Counted from the stretch's first letter, positions 1 to 8,710 are shown. The stretch: DNA of 51,170 nt from Acidimicrobiales bacterium (GCA_025463365.1 JAOBWM010000176.1:1-51170); one strand, 5' to 3'. Notes: generated from the sequence alone by a model not told the origin. Translations and numbers: made by a program.

Positions 1-1263
1 ATGCCGCAGCTCGGCGAGACGGTGGTGGAGGGCACCATCACCGCCTGGGTCGCGATCGTCGGCGACCGGGTCGCGATCGACGACACGCTGTTCGAGGTGT
101 CCACCGAGAAGGTCGACACCGAGGTGCCGAGCGCGGTGGCGGGCTACCTGCGGGCCGTGTTGGTCGAGGAGGGCGAGGCGGTCCCCATCGGCACGCCGGT
201 GGCGGTGATCACCGCCACCGCTGACGAGCCGTTCGACGCCGGCTCGCCGCCGGCCCGGGCCGGTCCGCCGCCCGACACGGTCGTGTTGCAGGCCGGGCTG
301 GGTGAGCTCGCCCCGCACCCGAGCGAGCTCGCCCCCCGTCCCGACCTGGATGGGCCAGCCGCCTCGCCCACGTCTCCGGTGGTGCGCCGGTTGCTCGCCG
401 AGCATGGCCTCGACCCCTCCGATGTCGTGGGCTCGGGGCGCGACGGTCGCATCACCCGCAACGACGTGGTCGCGGCGGCCGCCCAGCGCTCCCGCCCCTC
501 GGCCGCGGCGCCGTCGGCCATTGCACCGGCGGCCACCGCGCCGCGGCTCGCCGTCGGTCCCGACGATGACGTGGTGGAGCTGTCGCGGGCGCGCGCCGCC
601 ACCGCGGACAACCTCCGCCGTTCGGTCGATGCCGCAGTGCACGCGCTCGTCGTGGTCCAGGTCGACTGGACCGCGGTCGACCGGGCCCGGCGGGCCGCGG
701 GCATGAGCTACCTCCCGTTCGCGGCGGCCGCGGCGGTCGACGCACTGCGCGCCCACCCGCGCCTCAACGCCAGCTTCGACGTCGACCGGCTCGTGGTGCA
801 CCGGCGCGTCCACCTCGGCATCGCCGTGGACGCCGGCGAGGCGCTGCTCGTCCCTGTGGTCCACGACGCCCAGGATCTCCGGCTGGGCGCGCTGGCCGAC
901 GCCATCGCCGAGGTCGCAGACCTGGCTCGGCGCCGCCGCCTCCCGGGCGACGCGTTCGACGGCGGCACGTTCACGCTCACGAACATCGGCTCGTACGGCA
1001 CGGTGACGGCGGCCCCGATCATCAACCTGCCGCAGGTCGCCATCCTCTCCACCGATGGCGTTCGCATGACGCCCATCGCGGTGTCGACGGACGATGGGAC
1101 CGTCGGTGCCGAGCGGACGTGGGGCATCGCCGTGCGCCCGGTGGGCAACCTCTCGTTGAGCTTCGACCACCGGGCGGTCGACGGCGCCGAAGCGGCCGCG
1201 TTCTTGGCCCGGGTCCGTGACACGTTGCAGGACCGCGACTGGCATGCCGACGTGGAGCCGTGA
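1..1263 (+). CDS. dihydrolipoamide acyltransferase (E2) of a 2-oxoacid dehydrogenase complex, 5' partial
   Basis: E2 core of a pyruvate or branched-chain 2-oxoacid dehydrogenase: it carries the acyl group on lipoyl-lysine and transfers it to CoA. In order: a lipoyl domain (residues 1-72) with the modified Lys37 in EVSTEKVDTEVPS; a Pro/Ala linker; a peripheral-subunit-binding domain (about 122-158); and the catalytic domain (about 190-415) with the active-site signature DHRAVDG, His390 and Asp394. Family members usually have a few residues before MPQLGE, so the first Met here is probably internal and the true start lies upstream of the window. The stop overlaps the GTG start of the fused E1 gene by four bases (GTGA), so the two are co-translated. 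Substrate (pyruvate or branched-chain) cannot be decided from sequence. Confidence 0.93.
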   Translation: MPQLGETVVEGTITAWVAIVGDRVAIDDTLFEVSTEKVDTEVPSAVAGYLRAVLVEEGEAVPIGTPVAVITATADEPFDAGSPPARAGPPPDTVVLQAGLGELAPHPSELAPRPDLDGPAASPTSPVVRRLLAEHGLDPSDVVGSGRDGRITRNDVVAAAAQRSRPSAAAPSAIAPAATAPRLAVGPDDDVVELSRARAATADNLRRSVDAAVHALVVVQVDWTAVDRARRAAGMSYLPFAAAAAVDALRAHPRLNASFDVDRLVVHRRVHLGIAVDAGEALLVPVVHDAQDLRLGALADAIAEVADLARRRRLPGDAFDGGTFTLTNIGSYGTVTAAPIINLPQVAILSTDGVRMTPIAVSTDDGTVGAERTWGIAVRPVGNLSLSFDHRAVDGAEAAAFLARVRDTLQDRDWHADVEP

Positions 1264-3350
1264 CCGACTTCCGCGGCTACCCGGTGGCCGAGCTGGTCGA
1301 CGACCTCCGGCTCGCTTTCGTCTCGCGCGCCATCGACGACCGCGAGATCGCCATGCAGAAGCAGAGCCGCGTGTTCTTCCAGATCTCCGGCGCGGGCCAC
1401 GAGGCCATCGGGTTGGCCCTCGCCCGCCACCTGCGCCCCGGCTACGACTGGTTCTTCCCCTACTACCGAGACCAGGCGCTCGTGCTCGGACTCGGGGTCA
1501 CGCCGACCGAGGTGCTGCTCCAAGCGGTCGGCTCGGCCGACGACCCGTCGAGCAGCGGGCGGCAGATGCCGTCGCACTGGGGCCATCGAGCGCGCCACGT
1601 CGTGACGCAGTCGAGCCCGACGGGGAGCCAGTGCATCCCGGCCGTCGGTTGTGCCGAGGCAGGCCGCTACCTCGTCCGTCGGCCGCACCTCGCGGCTGAC
1701 GGACGCGCCACCGAGGCCCATGGCGACGAGCTCACCTACGTGAGCCTCGGCGAGGGCGCATGCAGCGAGGGCGAGTTCTGGGAGAGCCTCAACACGGCGT
1801 GCAACCTGCACCTCCCGGTGCTCTACGTGGTGCCCGACAACGGCTTCGCCATCTCGGTGCCGGTGATCGACCAGCACCCGGCGCCCGTGCACGAGTTGGT
1901 GCGCGGGTTCCGCGGCCTGGAGGTGCACCACCTCGACGGCACCGACTACTTCGCGGTCCGCGACGCGGCGGCGTCGATCGTGGCCCACGTGCGCGCCGGC
2001 GTCGGCCCGGCGTTGGTGCACGCCGACGTCGTGCGGCCCTACTCCCACTCCGCGGCCGACACCCAGAGCAAGTACCGCTCGGTCGAGGAGCTGGCCGAAG
2101 AAGCGCGCCACGATCCGCTCGACCGGTTCGCCGCCGACCTGGTGGGCGGCGGCGTGCTCAGCGATGCGGAGGTGAAGGACCTGCGCGCCGAGGCCCGCCA
2201 GATCGTGGCCGACGCGGCGACGGCTGCCCTGGCCGGCACCCGCCCCGATCCGACCACGGTCGCCACCCAGGTGACGGCACTCCCGCCCCTCGCCGATCCA
2301 GGCCCGCCCGACCCCGATCGCTCGGGTGAGGCCGTCGCGCTGGGCGAGGCGATCAAGCGGGTGCTGCACGAGGTGATGGCGGCCGACGAGCGCATCCGCG
2401 TGTTCGGCGAGGACGTGGCCGATGCCCGCGAGCAGGTCCTCGCCGGAGTGGAGGGCAAGGGGGGCGTGTTCGGCACCACCCACGGCCTGCAACGCGCCTT
2501 CGGTCAGGCCCGGTGCTTCAACACGCCGCTGTCGGAGGCGAACATCGTCGGCCGCGCCGTCGGGCAGGGGATCCGGGGCCTGCGGCCCTCGCCCGAGATC
2601 CAGTTCTTCGACTACATCTGGCCGGCCATGACCCAGATCCGCAGCGAGGCGGCCACGATCCGGTGGCGCTCGAACGGGGCCTTCACGTGCCCGATGGTCC
2701 TGCGGGTGCCGATCGGCGGCTACCTCACCGGCGGCAGCATCTGGCACAGCCAGTGTGGCGAGTCGATCTTCGCCCACATCCCCGGGCTGTCGATCGCCAT
2801 GCCCAGCCGGGCCCGCGATGCCGCCGGCTTGCTGCGCTACGCGTTCTCGTGTGAGGACCCGGTCCTCTTCCTCGAGCACAAGCACCTGCTCCGCCAGCCG
2901 AGCACGGTCGACGCCTTCCCGCCCGCCGACTGGGTGCTGCCGTTCGGGATCGGCGATGTGCGCCGACCGGGCGACGACGTCACCGTGGTCACGTGGGGCG
3001 CCACCGTCTCCCGGTCGGTCGATGCGGCCGACCAGCTGGCCGAGCGCGAGGGCATCGAGGCGGAGGTGATCGACCTCCGCACGATCCTCCCGTGGGACCA
3101 CGACATCGTCGCGCGGAGCGCGGCCCGCACCGGTCGCGTGCTCGTCGTCCACGAGGACACCCTCACCGCCGGCTTCGGCGGCGAGGTGGCGGCCTGGGTG
3201 GGCGAGCACTGCTTCGCCGACCTGGATGCGCCGGTCCGCCGGATCGGCGCGGCCGACACGCCGGTGGCCTACGAACCGACGCTGGAACGGGCCATCCTCC
3301 CGCAGGTCGACGACATCGCCGCCGCCTTGCTCGACCTGGCCACCTGGTAG
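1260..3350 (+). CDS. fused E1 alpha-beta subunit of a 2-oxoacid dehydrogenase complex
   Basis: Thiamine-diphosphate-dependent decarboxylase that feeds the E2 protein encoded just upstream. The alpha half (about residues 1-345) has the TPP/Mg motif beginning GEGACSEGEF at 164 and ending near PDNGFAIS. The beta half (about 354-696) begins at SGEAVALGEAIKRVL, with FGEDVA, the transketolase-like pyrimidine domain and a C-terminal domain (VLVVHEDTLTAGFGGEVAAW). In many bacteria alpha and beta are separate genes; here they form one 696-residue chain joined by an Asp/Pro-rich linker near 340-352. The GTG start at 1260 overlaps the E2 stop. No E3 gene is in view. Pyruvate, acetoin or branched-chain substrates remain possible. 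Confidence 0.92.
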   Translation: MTDFRGYPVAELVDDLRLAFVSRAIDDREIAMQKQSRVFFQISGAGHEAIGLALARHLRPGYDWFFPYYRDQALVLGLGVTPTEVLLQAVGSADDPSSSGRQMPSHWGHRARHVVTQSSPTGSQCIPAVGCAEAGRYLVRRPHLAADGRATEAHGDELTYVSLGEGACSEGEFWESLNTACNLHLPVLYVVPDNGFAISVPVIDQHPAPVHELVRGFRGLEVHHLDGTDYFAVRDAAASIVAHVRAGVGPALVHADVVRPYSHSAADTQSKYRSVEELAEEARHDPLDRFAADLVGGGVLSDAEVKDLRAEARQIVADAATAALAGTRPDPTTVATQVTALPPLADPGPPDPDRSGEAVALGEAIKRVLHEVMAADERIRVFGEDVADAREQVLAGVEGKGGVFGTTHGLQRAFGQARCFNTPLSEANIVGRAVGQGIRGLRPSPEIQFFDYIWPAMTQIRSEAATIRWRSNGAFTCPMVLRVPIGGYLTGGSIWHSQCGESIFAHIPGLSIAMPSRARDAAGLLRYAFSCEDPVLFLEHKHLLRQPSTVDAFPPADWVLPFGIGDVRRPGDDVTVVTWGATVSRSVDAADQLAEREGIEAEVIDLRTILPWDHDIVARSAARTGRVLVVHEDTLTAGFGGEVAAWVGEHCFADLDAPVRRIGAADTPVAYEPTLERAILPQVDDIAAALLDLATW

Positions 3351-3368
3351 CAGGCGCCCGCGACCTGG

Positions 3369-3869
3369 TCAGGCGCTGCCGTGGCCGGCGAGGTGGCTGA
3401 TGTCTTGGATCAGCAGTGCGGTGAGCAGGCACATGATCCCGAACACGATGGTCGAGAAGTACCAGCGGTACTTGTGGTCGACGGCGAAGAACCGGCGGAT
3501 GGTGAAGACGTCGCAGACCATGGCGACGAGGCCCACCACCACGCCGACCGCGCCCTGGGCGGCGAAGCCGACCGCGGGGAGCACGAACGGGAACACCACG
3601 TAGGTGAGGGTGCACCGGGTGGCCGAGATGAGCATCGACTTCTGGAAGGCCTGGTAGGCCGCGGCCGACGACACGCCGGCCGGGCGTTCCCGGACCCGCA
3701 GCACCCGTCGCACGACCTCGTCGGCCCGGGACCGGTGGATCGGCCCGACGGCTGCCGCGCCGTGGGGCACCGGGCAACCGGGAGCCGCCGCCGCGACGGC
3801 GTGGGGCACGGGGCACCGCGGTTCGGTCACCGGTGTCGGGTTCCGCTCGGCCACGGGCGCTGGATCCAT
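3369..3869 (-). CDS. small membrane protein with twin CPVPH motif, unknown function
   Basis: A 166-residue protein not matched to a named family. The first 85 residues are hydrophilic and Pro/Ala-rich and contain CPVPH twice, about 12 residues apart. The rest holds three predicted membrane segments (around SMLISATRCTLTYVVFPFVL, GVVVGLVAMVCDVFTI and FSTIVFGIMCLLTALLI) and ends in a His-containing tail. I chose the ATG at 3869, not the GTG one codon earlier, because a TAGCCT hexamer ends exactly six bases before it, the spacing of a leaderless promoter. It is convergent with the E1 gene (18-base gap) and divergent from the acyltransferase. CPVPH-like strings also occur at the N-termini of some haem proteins; that link is only suggestive. 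Confidence 0.75.
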   Translation of the reverse strand: MDPAPVAERNPTPVTEPRCPVPHAVAAAAPGCPVPHGAAAVGPIHRSRADEVVRRVLRVRERPAGVSSAAAYQAFQKSMLISATRCTLTYVVFPFVLPAVGFAAQGAVGVVVGLVAMVCDVFTIRRFFAVDHKYRWYFSTIVFGIMCLLTALLIQDISHLAGHGSA

Positions 3870-3875
3870 CACGAC

Positions 3876-3881
3876 AGGCTA
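3876..3881 (-). promoter_or_regulatory. -10 hexamer TAGCCT, leaderless promoter of the small membrane protein
   Basis: On the minus strand TAGCCT is followed by six bases and then the ATG at 3869, so transcription should start at or next to the start codon. No Shine-Dalgarno sequence is present. Confidence 0.6.
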
Positions 3882-3976
3882 CGGACGCGCGGCGCGTCGC
3901 GGCCAGCCACCCCCCTGCCGGCCGGCCACGGCCGGGCAGGGCCGGACACGTCTGGGCCTTGGTCGAGAGCGCGTCG

Positions 3977-3982
3977 TACGCT
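3977..3982 (+). promoter_or_regulatory. -10 hexamer TACGCT, leaderless promoter of the acyltransferase
   Basis: TACGCT lies exactly six bases before the GTG at 3989 and there is no Shine-Dalgarno sequence. This sets the start of the acyltransferase at 3989 rather than at the upstream in-frame ATG at 3833, which would run into the divergent gene. Confidence 0.55.
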
Positions 3983-3988
3983 GCGCGC

Positions 3989-4726
3989 GTGCTGCCCCGG
4001 CCTCTCGCCCGTCGCGTCCACCGAGTCGCCAACGCCGCCATCCAACGAGGGTGGGCGCGCCTTCGCGTCGCCGGGGCGATCGCCCCGGGGACCATCGCCG
4101 CCGAGGGGTTCGGCTCGTTCGGCGCCGGCAGCGTCATCGCCTTCCCCACCGCGACGCTCTACGGCGAGCGCCAGATCCACATCGGCTCCGGGACCATGGT
4201 CAGCACGTGGTGCACCCTCGCCGCGGGCTACTCGCCCGGCCAGGACACCGTGCCGCCCCGGGCGCTCGTGATCGGTGACCGCTGCGTCATCGGCATGCGC
4301 TCGGGGATCGTGGCCCACGAGTCGATCGAGATCGGCGACGACGTGTGGTTCGGCCAAGAGGTGTACGTCACCGACGCGAACCACGGGTACTCGGACCCCG
4401 AGACCCCGATCGGCAAGCAGCTCGGCGCGCACCAGGCCGTCTCCATCGGCGCGGGGAGCTGGATCGGCCACGGCGCCGTCGTGCTCCCCGGCACCCGCAT
4501 CGGCCGCAACGTGGTGGTGGCGGCCGGCTCGGTGGTCCGGGGCGACATCCCGGATCACGCAGTCATCGGCGGCATCCCGGCCAAGGTGATCCGGCGGCTG
4601 GTGCCCGGCGAAGGATGGGTGCGCGACGACGGCGCCGACCTGCGGGCCACGTCGCCCACCATCGCCCCCGAGGACCTGGCCGCCGCCCTGCTCGCGCTCG
4701 GTCGGGCCACGGCCTCCGAGGCCTGA
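3989..4726 (+). CDS. left-handed beta-helix (hexapeptide) acyltransferase, WbbJ/maltose O-acetyltransferase-like
   Basis: O-acyltransferase of the hexapeptide-repeat family (245 residues from the GTG at 3989). Repeated [I/V]-G-x-x-x-x turns are visible: IHIGSG, IEIGDDVWFGQEV, VSIGAGSWIGHGAVVLPG, TRIGRNVVVAAGSVVRGDIP, and the family ending GGIPAKVIRRL. The His in TDANHGY matches the catalytic His of NodL/WbbJ-type enzymes. Such enzymes acetylate sugars of surface polysaccharide or small thiols. The gene stands alone, but flippase, epimerase and ligase-like genes lie within 15 kb, so a role in surface glycan decoration is reasonable inference. The C-terminal 40 residues extend past the helix. 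Confidence 0.82.
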   Translation: MLPRPLARRVHRVANAAIQRGWARLRVAGAIAPGTIAAEGFGSFGAGSVIAFPTATLYGERQIHIGSGTMVSTWCTLAAGYSPGQDTVPPRALVIGDRCVIGMRSGIVAHESIEIGDDVWFGQEVYVTDANHGYSDPETPIGKQLGAHQAVSIGAGSWIGHGAVVLPGTRIGRNVVVAAGSVVRGDIPDHAVIGGIPAKVIRRLVPGEGWVRDDGADLRATSPTIAPEDLAAALLALGRATASEA

Positions 4727-4729
4727 CGG

Positions 4730-4756
4730 CCTGACGGCCGGACGCCGTTCGTCAGG
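4730..4756. terminator. probable bidirectional terminator between acyltransferase and trmB
   Basis: CCTGACG and CGTCAGG form a 7-bp stem around a GC-rich loop between two convergent genes, overlapping the trmB stop. No T-tract, as is common in high-GC actinobacteria. Confidence 0.45.
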
Positions 4757-5510
4757 TCCGCACGACGACGAGGTCGGTGATGGGGCGGCCGGCGGCCCGT
4801 CCCCGGCGCTCGTAGGTCGTCTCGGGCCGGTCCGGCCTGACCGAGGACCACGGCCCGAACCGTGGCTCGGCGTCGAGCGCGGCCTTGGCCTGGCTGGCGT
4901 AGTCGTCCCAGTCGGTGGCGATGTGGAGCCCGCCGCCGGCCGGGAGGAGGTCGGCGAGGCGCGCCACGAAGGCGCGATCGACCAGGCGCCGCTCGAGGTG
5001 ACGACGCTTGGGCCACGGGTCCGGGAAGAGGATGCGGACCGCGTCCACCGACCCTGGCTCGAGGTGCTGGGCGACGAGCTCGGTGACGTCGGCCTCCGCC
5101 ACGCGCACGTTGGGGGGGCCGCTGCGGCCGAGCTGGCCCACCAGCCGGGCCAGCCCCGGGCGGTGGAGGTCGACGCCGACCACGTCCCAGTCCGGGTGCT
5201 CGGCCGCCCACGCCGTCGTGGCCCGCCCGTCGCCGCAGCCGACGTCGAGGAGCCGGGGAGCCTGCCGCCCGAACGACTCGTCGAGGGCGCGGGCCGTCCA
5301 CGACCGGTCGGCGCCGATGGACCAGCGCGGCCCGAACGTGGCGAGGGCCTCCACCCGACTGGGCGTCATGCGCCCGCGACGCCGGGTCGTCCGGGCGCCG
5401 GGAACGGCCGGCGGGAGACGCGCATCGGGTGGGCCTGGCACCCGCCCATCTTCGCGGGCCGCGCCAACGGTTCGGCCACTCACGTCGGGTAGAGTCGATG
5501 CTTCACGCAT
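4752..5510 (-). CDS. trmB: tRNA (guanine(46)-N7)-methyltransferase
   Basis: SAM-dependent enzyme that makes m7G46 in the tRNA variable loop. The SAM-binding motif LLDVGCGDGRATTAWA and the TrmB signature RILFPDPWPKRRHLERRLV are both present, with the substrate-side residues TDWDDYASQ and TTYERRGRAAGR near the C-terminus. The region RTTRRRGRMTPSRVEAL matches the conserved N-terminal block of the family, so translation must begin before the Met at 5369. The ATG at 5510 is the longest choice (252 residues); the first 40 residues are low-complexity and a GTG inside them is also possible. It is divergent from pilB with overlapping control sequences. An adjacent trmB gives no clear functional link to the pilus. 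Confidence 0.92.
   Translation of the reverse strand: MREASTLPDVSGRTVGAAREDGRVPGPPDARLPPAVPGARTTRRRGRMTPSRVEALATFGPRWSIGADRSWTARALDESFGRQAPRLLDVGCGDGRATTAWAAEHPDWDVVGVDLHRPGLARLVGQLGRSGPPNVRVAEADVTELVAQHLEPGSVDAVRILFPDPWPKRRHLERRLVDRAFVARLADLLPAGGGLHIATDWDDYASQAKAALDAEPRFGPWSSVRPDRPETTYERRGRAAGRPITDLVVVRT
5490..5495 (+). promoter_or_regulatory. -10 hexamer TAGAGT, probable pilB promoter
   Basis: TAGAGT lies about 94 bases before the pilB GTG, in the 78-base gap region shared with the divergent trmB start. A perfect inverted repeat, CGATGC-TTCAC-GCATCG (5496-5512), follows at once and would fall at the start of the transcript. Confidence 0.45.
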
Positions 5511-5550
5511 CGCCAGCCGTACATCGTTGCGGCCACTCCGGGGGGAAATG

Positions 5551-5598
5551 ATGGATCGACGAATCGTCGCCGCAGAGGGGATGACGACGTGGCGTTGA
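5551..5598 (+). CDS. possible 15-codon upstream ORF overlapping the pilB start
   Basis: MDRRIVAAEGMTTWR follows a very strong Shine-Dalgarno run (CCGGGGGGAA, 5539-5548), the same type used by pilC and pilA. Its TGA at 5596-5598 lies just past the pilB GTG (5589), in another frame. It could couple translation of pilB. Product function unknown; the reading frame may simply be fortuitous. Confidence 0.35.
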   Translation: MDRRIVAAEGMTTWR

Positions 5599-7424
5599 GG
5601 CGCACGAAGGATCGGGCCTCCGGTCTGGTCACCCAGTCCTCCGGTCAGGCCGCTCGGCAGTCCGAGGAGCCGGTCGAGGTCGGCTCCGATCCCGTCGTCG
5701 CGAACGGCGAGGCGGCCGCCTCGCCCGCGTCGACGTCGGTCGACACGGCCACTCGTGAGTTGCTCGGCGCCATCCTGGTGGGGGAGGCACTGGTCACCGC
5801 GGAGCAGCTCGAGGCCGCGCTCGAGGCGCAGCTGGGCACCGATCTCCGCCTCGGCGAGATCCTGATCTCGTCGGGTGAGCTCGACGAGAACCAGCTCACG
5901 AAGGGGCTGGCGAAGCAGTTCGGACTCCGGGTCGCGTCACTCGCCCGCGCCGGCGTGGACCCGCAGGCGGTCGCGCTGCTCGATGAAGGCGTCGCCCGAT
6001 CGCTCCAGGCCGTGCCGCTGTCTCGGACGTCAGCCGATGTGCAGGTGGCCGTGGCCGATCCGGCCCGACCGGGGTTGGCCAGCCAGCTGGAGGAGGCCAT
6101 GGGCGTTCCCGCGGTGCTGTCCGTGGCGTCGCTCAGCGAGGTCGAGGCCGCCATCGAGCGGGCCTACACGACGTCGTCCGCGGTCACGGACGCGGTCCGG
6201 GTCTTCGAGGCCCGCGCCATCGAGCGCGGCACCGGACCGGCGCCCACGGTCGAGGTCGACGCGTCTGCTCCTGTCGTGCAGGTGGTCGCCACGATCCTGG
6301 CTCAGGCCGTTCGGGACCGCGCCTCCGACGTCCACATCGAGCCCATGGGTGACCGGGTGCGCGTGCGCAACCGGGTGGACGGCGCCCTGCACGAGGTGCT
6401 GTCGCTCCCGCAATCGATGTCCCAGGCCCTGGTCAGCCGGATCAAGATCATGGCGGACATGAACATCGTCGAACGTCGGCGCCCGCAGGACGGCCAGATC
6501 GAGACGGTGATCGACGGGAGCGAGCTCGACATCCGAGTGAGCACGACCTCCACGGTGAACGGTGAGAAGACCGTGCTGCGGATCCTCGACAAGGCGCGTG
6601 CCCTGTACGACGTGGCCACCCTGGGCATGCCGCCCGACACCGCGGCGATCTACCAGGACATCATCCGCTCGCCCTACGGGATGGTCGTCTGCGCGGGGCC
6701 GACCGGGTCGGGCAAGACCACCACGCTCTACGCGTCGCTGATGGCGATCAACTCCGACGAGATCAACGTGATGACCGTCGAGGACCCGGTGGAGTACACG
6801 TTCTCGACGATCAACCAGATCGGCATCCACGAGGCGGCCGGCATCACCTTCGCCGCCGGCCTGCGCTCGATCTTGCGCCAGGACCCTGACGCCATCCTCG
6901 TGGGCGAGATCCGCGACGTGGAGACGGCCCGGATCGCGATCCAGGCCGCCCTCACCGGACACTTCGTGCTGTCCACGATCCACGCCACCGACGCCACCAG
7001 CGCCCTGCACCGCTTCCTCGACATGGGCATCGAGTCGTTCCTGCTGGCATCGTCGATGCTCGCCGTGGTCGGCCAGCGCCTCATCCGCCGCAACTGCACC
7101 GAGTGCATCGCCGAGTACGAGCCCAGCACCGAGGATCTCGCCTTCTTCGAGCGGGCCGGCGGCAAGCCGGGCACGACGTTCGTCCACGGGGTCGGCTGCG
7201 CGGTGTGCTCGAACACGGGCTTCTCCGGGCGCATCGGCGTCTACGAGGTGCTCAAGCTCAGCAACGAGATGCGCGAGCTGGTCGTGCGCAACGCACCGGT
7301 CGACGACATCCGCAAGCTGGCCGTGGAGCAGGGGATGATCCCCTTGCGAGATCAGGCGTTGCGGCTCGTCGCGGAGGGGACCACGACGGTTGCCGAAGTG
7401 ATGCGCACCATCTACATTCTCTGA
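5589..7424 (+). CDS. pilB: type IV pilus assembly ATPase PilB
   Basis: Hexameric extension motor of the type IV pilus on the cytoplasmic side. After about 55 polar residues comes an N-terminal MshEN domain with the pattern LRLGEILISSGELDENQL, which in this family binds cyclic di-GMP. The GspE/PilB ATPase core follows, with Walker A GPTGSGKTTTL (Lys376), Asp box, Walker B ILVGEIRDVETA and His box. A C-terminal zinc site is present: CTEC about 35 residues before CAVC. Length 611 is normal. GTG start at 5589 is preceded by GAGGGG at 8 bases. pilC follows 47 bases downstream with its own ribosome binding site, so the two form an operon. Confidence 0.95.
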   Translation: MALRRTKDRASGLVTQSSGQAARQSEEPVEVGSDPVVANGEAAASPASTSVDTATRELLGAILVGEALVTAEQLEAALEAQLGTDLRLGEILISSGELDENQLTKGLAKQFGLRVASLARAGVDPQAVALLDEGVARSLQAVPLSRTSADVQVAVADPARPGLASQLEEAMGVPAVLSVASLSEVEAAIERAYTTSSAVTDAVRVFEARAIERGTGPAPTVEVDASAPVVQVVATILAQAVRDRASDVHIEPMGDRVRVRNRVDGALHEVLSLPQSMSQALVSRIKIMADMNIVERRRPQDGQIETVIDGSELDIRVSTTSTVNGEKTVLRILDKARALYDVATLGMPPDTAAIYQDIIRSPYGMVVCAGPTGSGKTTTLYASLMAINSDEINVMTVEDPVEYTFSTINQIGIHEAAGITFAAGLRSILRQDPDAILVGEIRDVETARIAIQAALTGHFVLSTIHATDATSALHRFLDMGIESFLLASSMLAVVGQRLIRRNCTECIAEYEPSTEDLAFFERAGGKPGTTFVHGVGCAVCSNTGFSGRIGVYEVLKLSNEMRELVVRNAPVDDIRKLAVEQGMIPLRDQALRLVAEGTTTVAEVMRTIYIL

Positions 7425-7471
7425 CCTACTGCTGCCTGTGGCGGCGGTGCGAAACCGGGGGGAACTACATC

Positions 7472-8680
7472 GTGGCCGTGTTCAAGTACACCGCTGTTAC
7501 GCCTGACGGCCAACAGGTGAAGGATCGGGTCGAGGGCGTGAGCCTCGCGTCGGTCGAGAACGAGCTCCTGCGCCAGAACCTCAAGATCGTCAAGATCAAG
7601 GAGCGCAAGGGCTTCACCCAGCTCGAGGTGTCGCCCGAGCGCGTGCCGCGCCAGGAGGTCATGCACTTCTCCCGGCAGATCGCGGCGTTCGTCCGCACCG
7701 GCATCCCGATCATCGACGCCGTCAAGGTGGTCGAGGACGGCACGAGCAACAAGCGCTTCAAGATGATCCTCACCGAGGTGCGCGAGCAGCTCCAGGGCGG
7801 CGTGCCGTTCTCGGAGGCGCTCGCCCCGCACTCGGCCGTGTTCCCGCCGTACTACCTCGGCATCCTCCGCTCGGCCGAGCTCACCGGCCAGCTCGACACG
7901 GTGCTCGACCAGTTGTCGATCTACATCGAACGCGACATGGAAGCCCGCTCCCGGGTGAAGTCGGCCCTCACCTATCCCGCGGTCGTCATGGTGATGAGCG
8001 TCGCCACGATGATCGTGATGGTCGCCTTCGTGCTTCCCAAGTTCGTCACCTTCTTCAAGGACCTGAACTCCGACCTGCCGCTGCCGACCCGGATGCTGCT
8101 CGGCTTCAGCGACGGCATCCAGACCTACTGGTGGCTGATCCTGCTCGTGCTCTTCGTGGTGATCGGTGGGTGGATCGCCTCCGGCAAGACCGAAGCGGGC
8201 CTCATCGCTCGCCACCGGTTCTTCCTCTCGCTGCCGGTCATCGGCGTGATCGTCCGGTACTCCGCGATCGAGCGGTTCTGCCGCATCATCGCCGCCATGA
8301 TGCGCGCTGGCGTCCCGCTGCCCGAAGCCATGGCGTCGGCCATCGAGTCCACCAACAACCAGGTGTTCCAGCGCGGCCTGCGCGTGGCGCGCGACGAGAT
8401 GCTCGAGGGCGAGGGTGTCGCCGGGCCGCTCGAGCGCACCCAGCTGTTCCCGCCGGCGGCCCTGCAGATGATCCGCGTGGGTGAGGAGACCGGCACCCTC
8501 GACCAGCAGGTCGACGCGGCGGCCGCGTTCTACTCCCGCGAGCTCGAGTTCAAGCTCAAGCGCCTGACCGACCTGTTCGAACCGGCGGTCATCGTGTTCA
8601 TGGGCGTGGTCGTCGGCTTCGTCGCCGTCGCATTGATCTCGGCCATGTACGGCGTGCTGAACAACAGCAAGGACATCTGA
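7472..8680 (+). CDS. pilC: type IV pilus inner-membrane platform protein PilC
   Basis: Polytopic platform protein that couples PilB/PilT motion to pilin insertion. 402 residues from the GTG at 7472, which sits after GGGGGGAAC; the reading frame is open further upstream but those residues are pilB shadow. Two GspF/T2SSF domains are visible: the first begins near MHFSRQIAAFVRTGIPIIDA, the second near RFCRIIAAMMRAGVPLPEA. Membrane segments lie around VVMVMSVATMIVMVAFVLP, WWLILLVLFVVIGGW and the C-terminal FMGVVVGFVAVALISAMY. It is followed by a terminator hairpin and then pilA under its own promoter. Confidence 0.95.
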   Translation: MAVFKYTAVTPDGQQVKDRVEGVSLASVENELLRQNLKIVKIKERKGFTQLEVSPERVPRQEVMHFSRQIAAFVRTGIPIIDAVKVVEDGTSNKRFKMILTEVREQLQGGVPFSEALAPHSAVFPPYYLGILRSAELTGQLDTVLDQLSIYIERDMEARSRVKSALTYPAVVMVMSVATMIVMVAFVLPKFVTFFKDLNSDLPLPTRMLLGFSDGIQTYWWLILLVLFVVIGGWIASGKTEAGLIARHRFFLSLPVIGVIVRYSAIERFCRIIAAMMRAGVPLPEAMASAIESTNNQVFQRGLRVARDEMLEGEGVAGPLERTQLFPPAALQMIRVGEETGTLDQQVDAAAAFYSRELEFKLKRLTDLFEPAVIVFMGVVVGFVAVALISAMYGVLNNSKDI

Positions 8681-8692
8681 CCCCCGTCGGAT

Positions 8693-8710
8693 GCCGGCGC
8701 TCGCGCCGGC
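8693..8710 (+). terminator. terminator hairpin after pilC
   Basis: GCCGGCGC-TC-GCGCCGGC, a perfect inverted repeat followed by TTTCG, 12 bases after the pilC stop. It should separate pilBC from pilA. Confidence 0.6.

Noticed and set aside
708-3209. 833-residue open frame on the minus strand
   Set aside because: Antisense shadow of the E2/E1 genes; very His/Arg/Asp-rich with no recognisable domain.
3833-3988. N-terminal extension of the acyltransferase from ATG 3833
   Set aside because: Overlaps the divergent membrane-protein gene; the added residues are Arg/Pro-rich and unlike the family.
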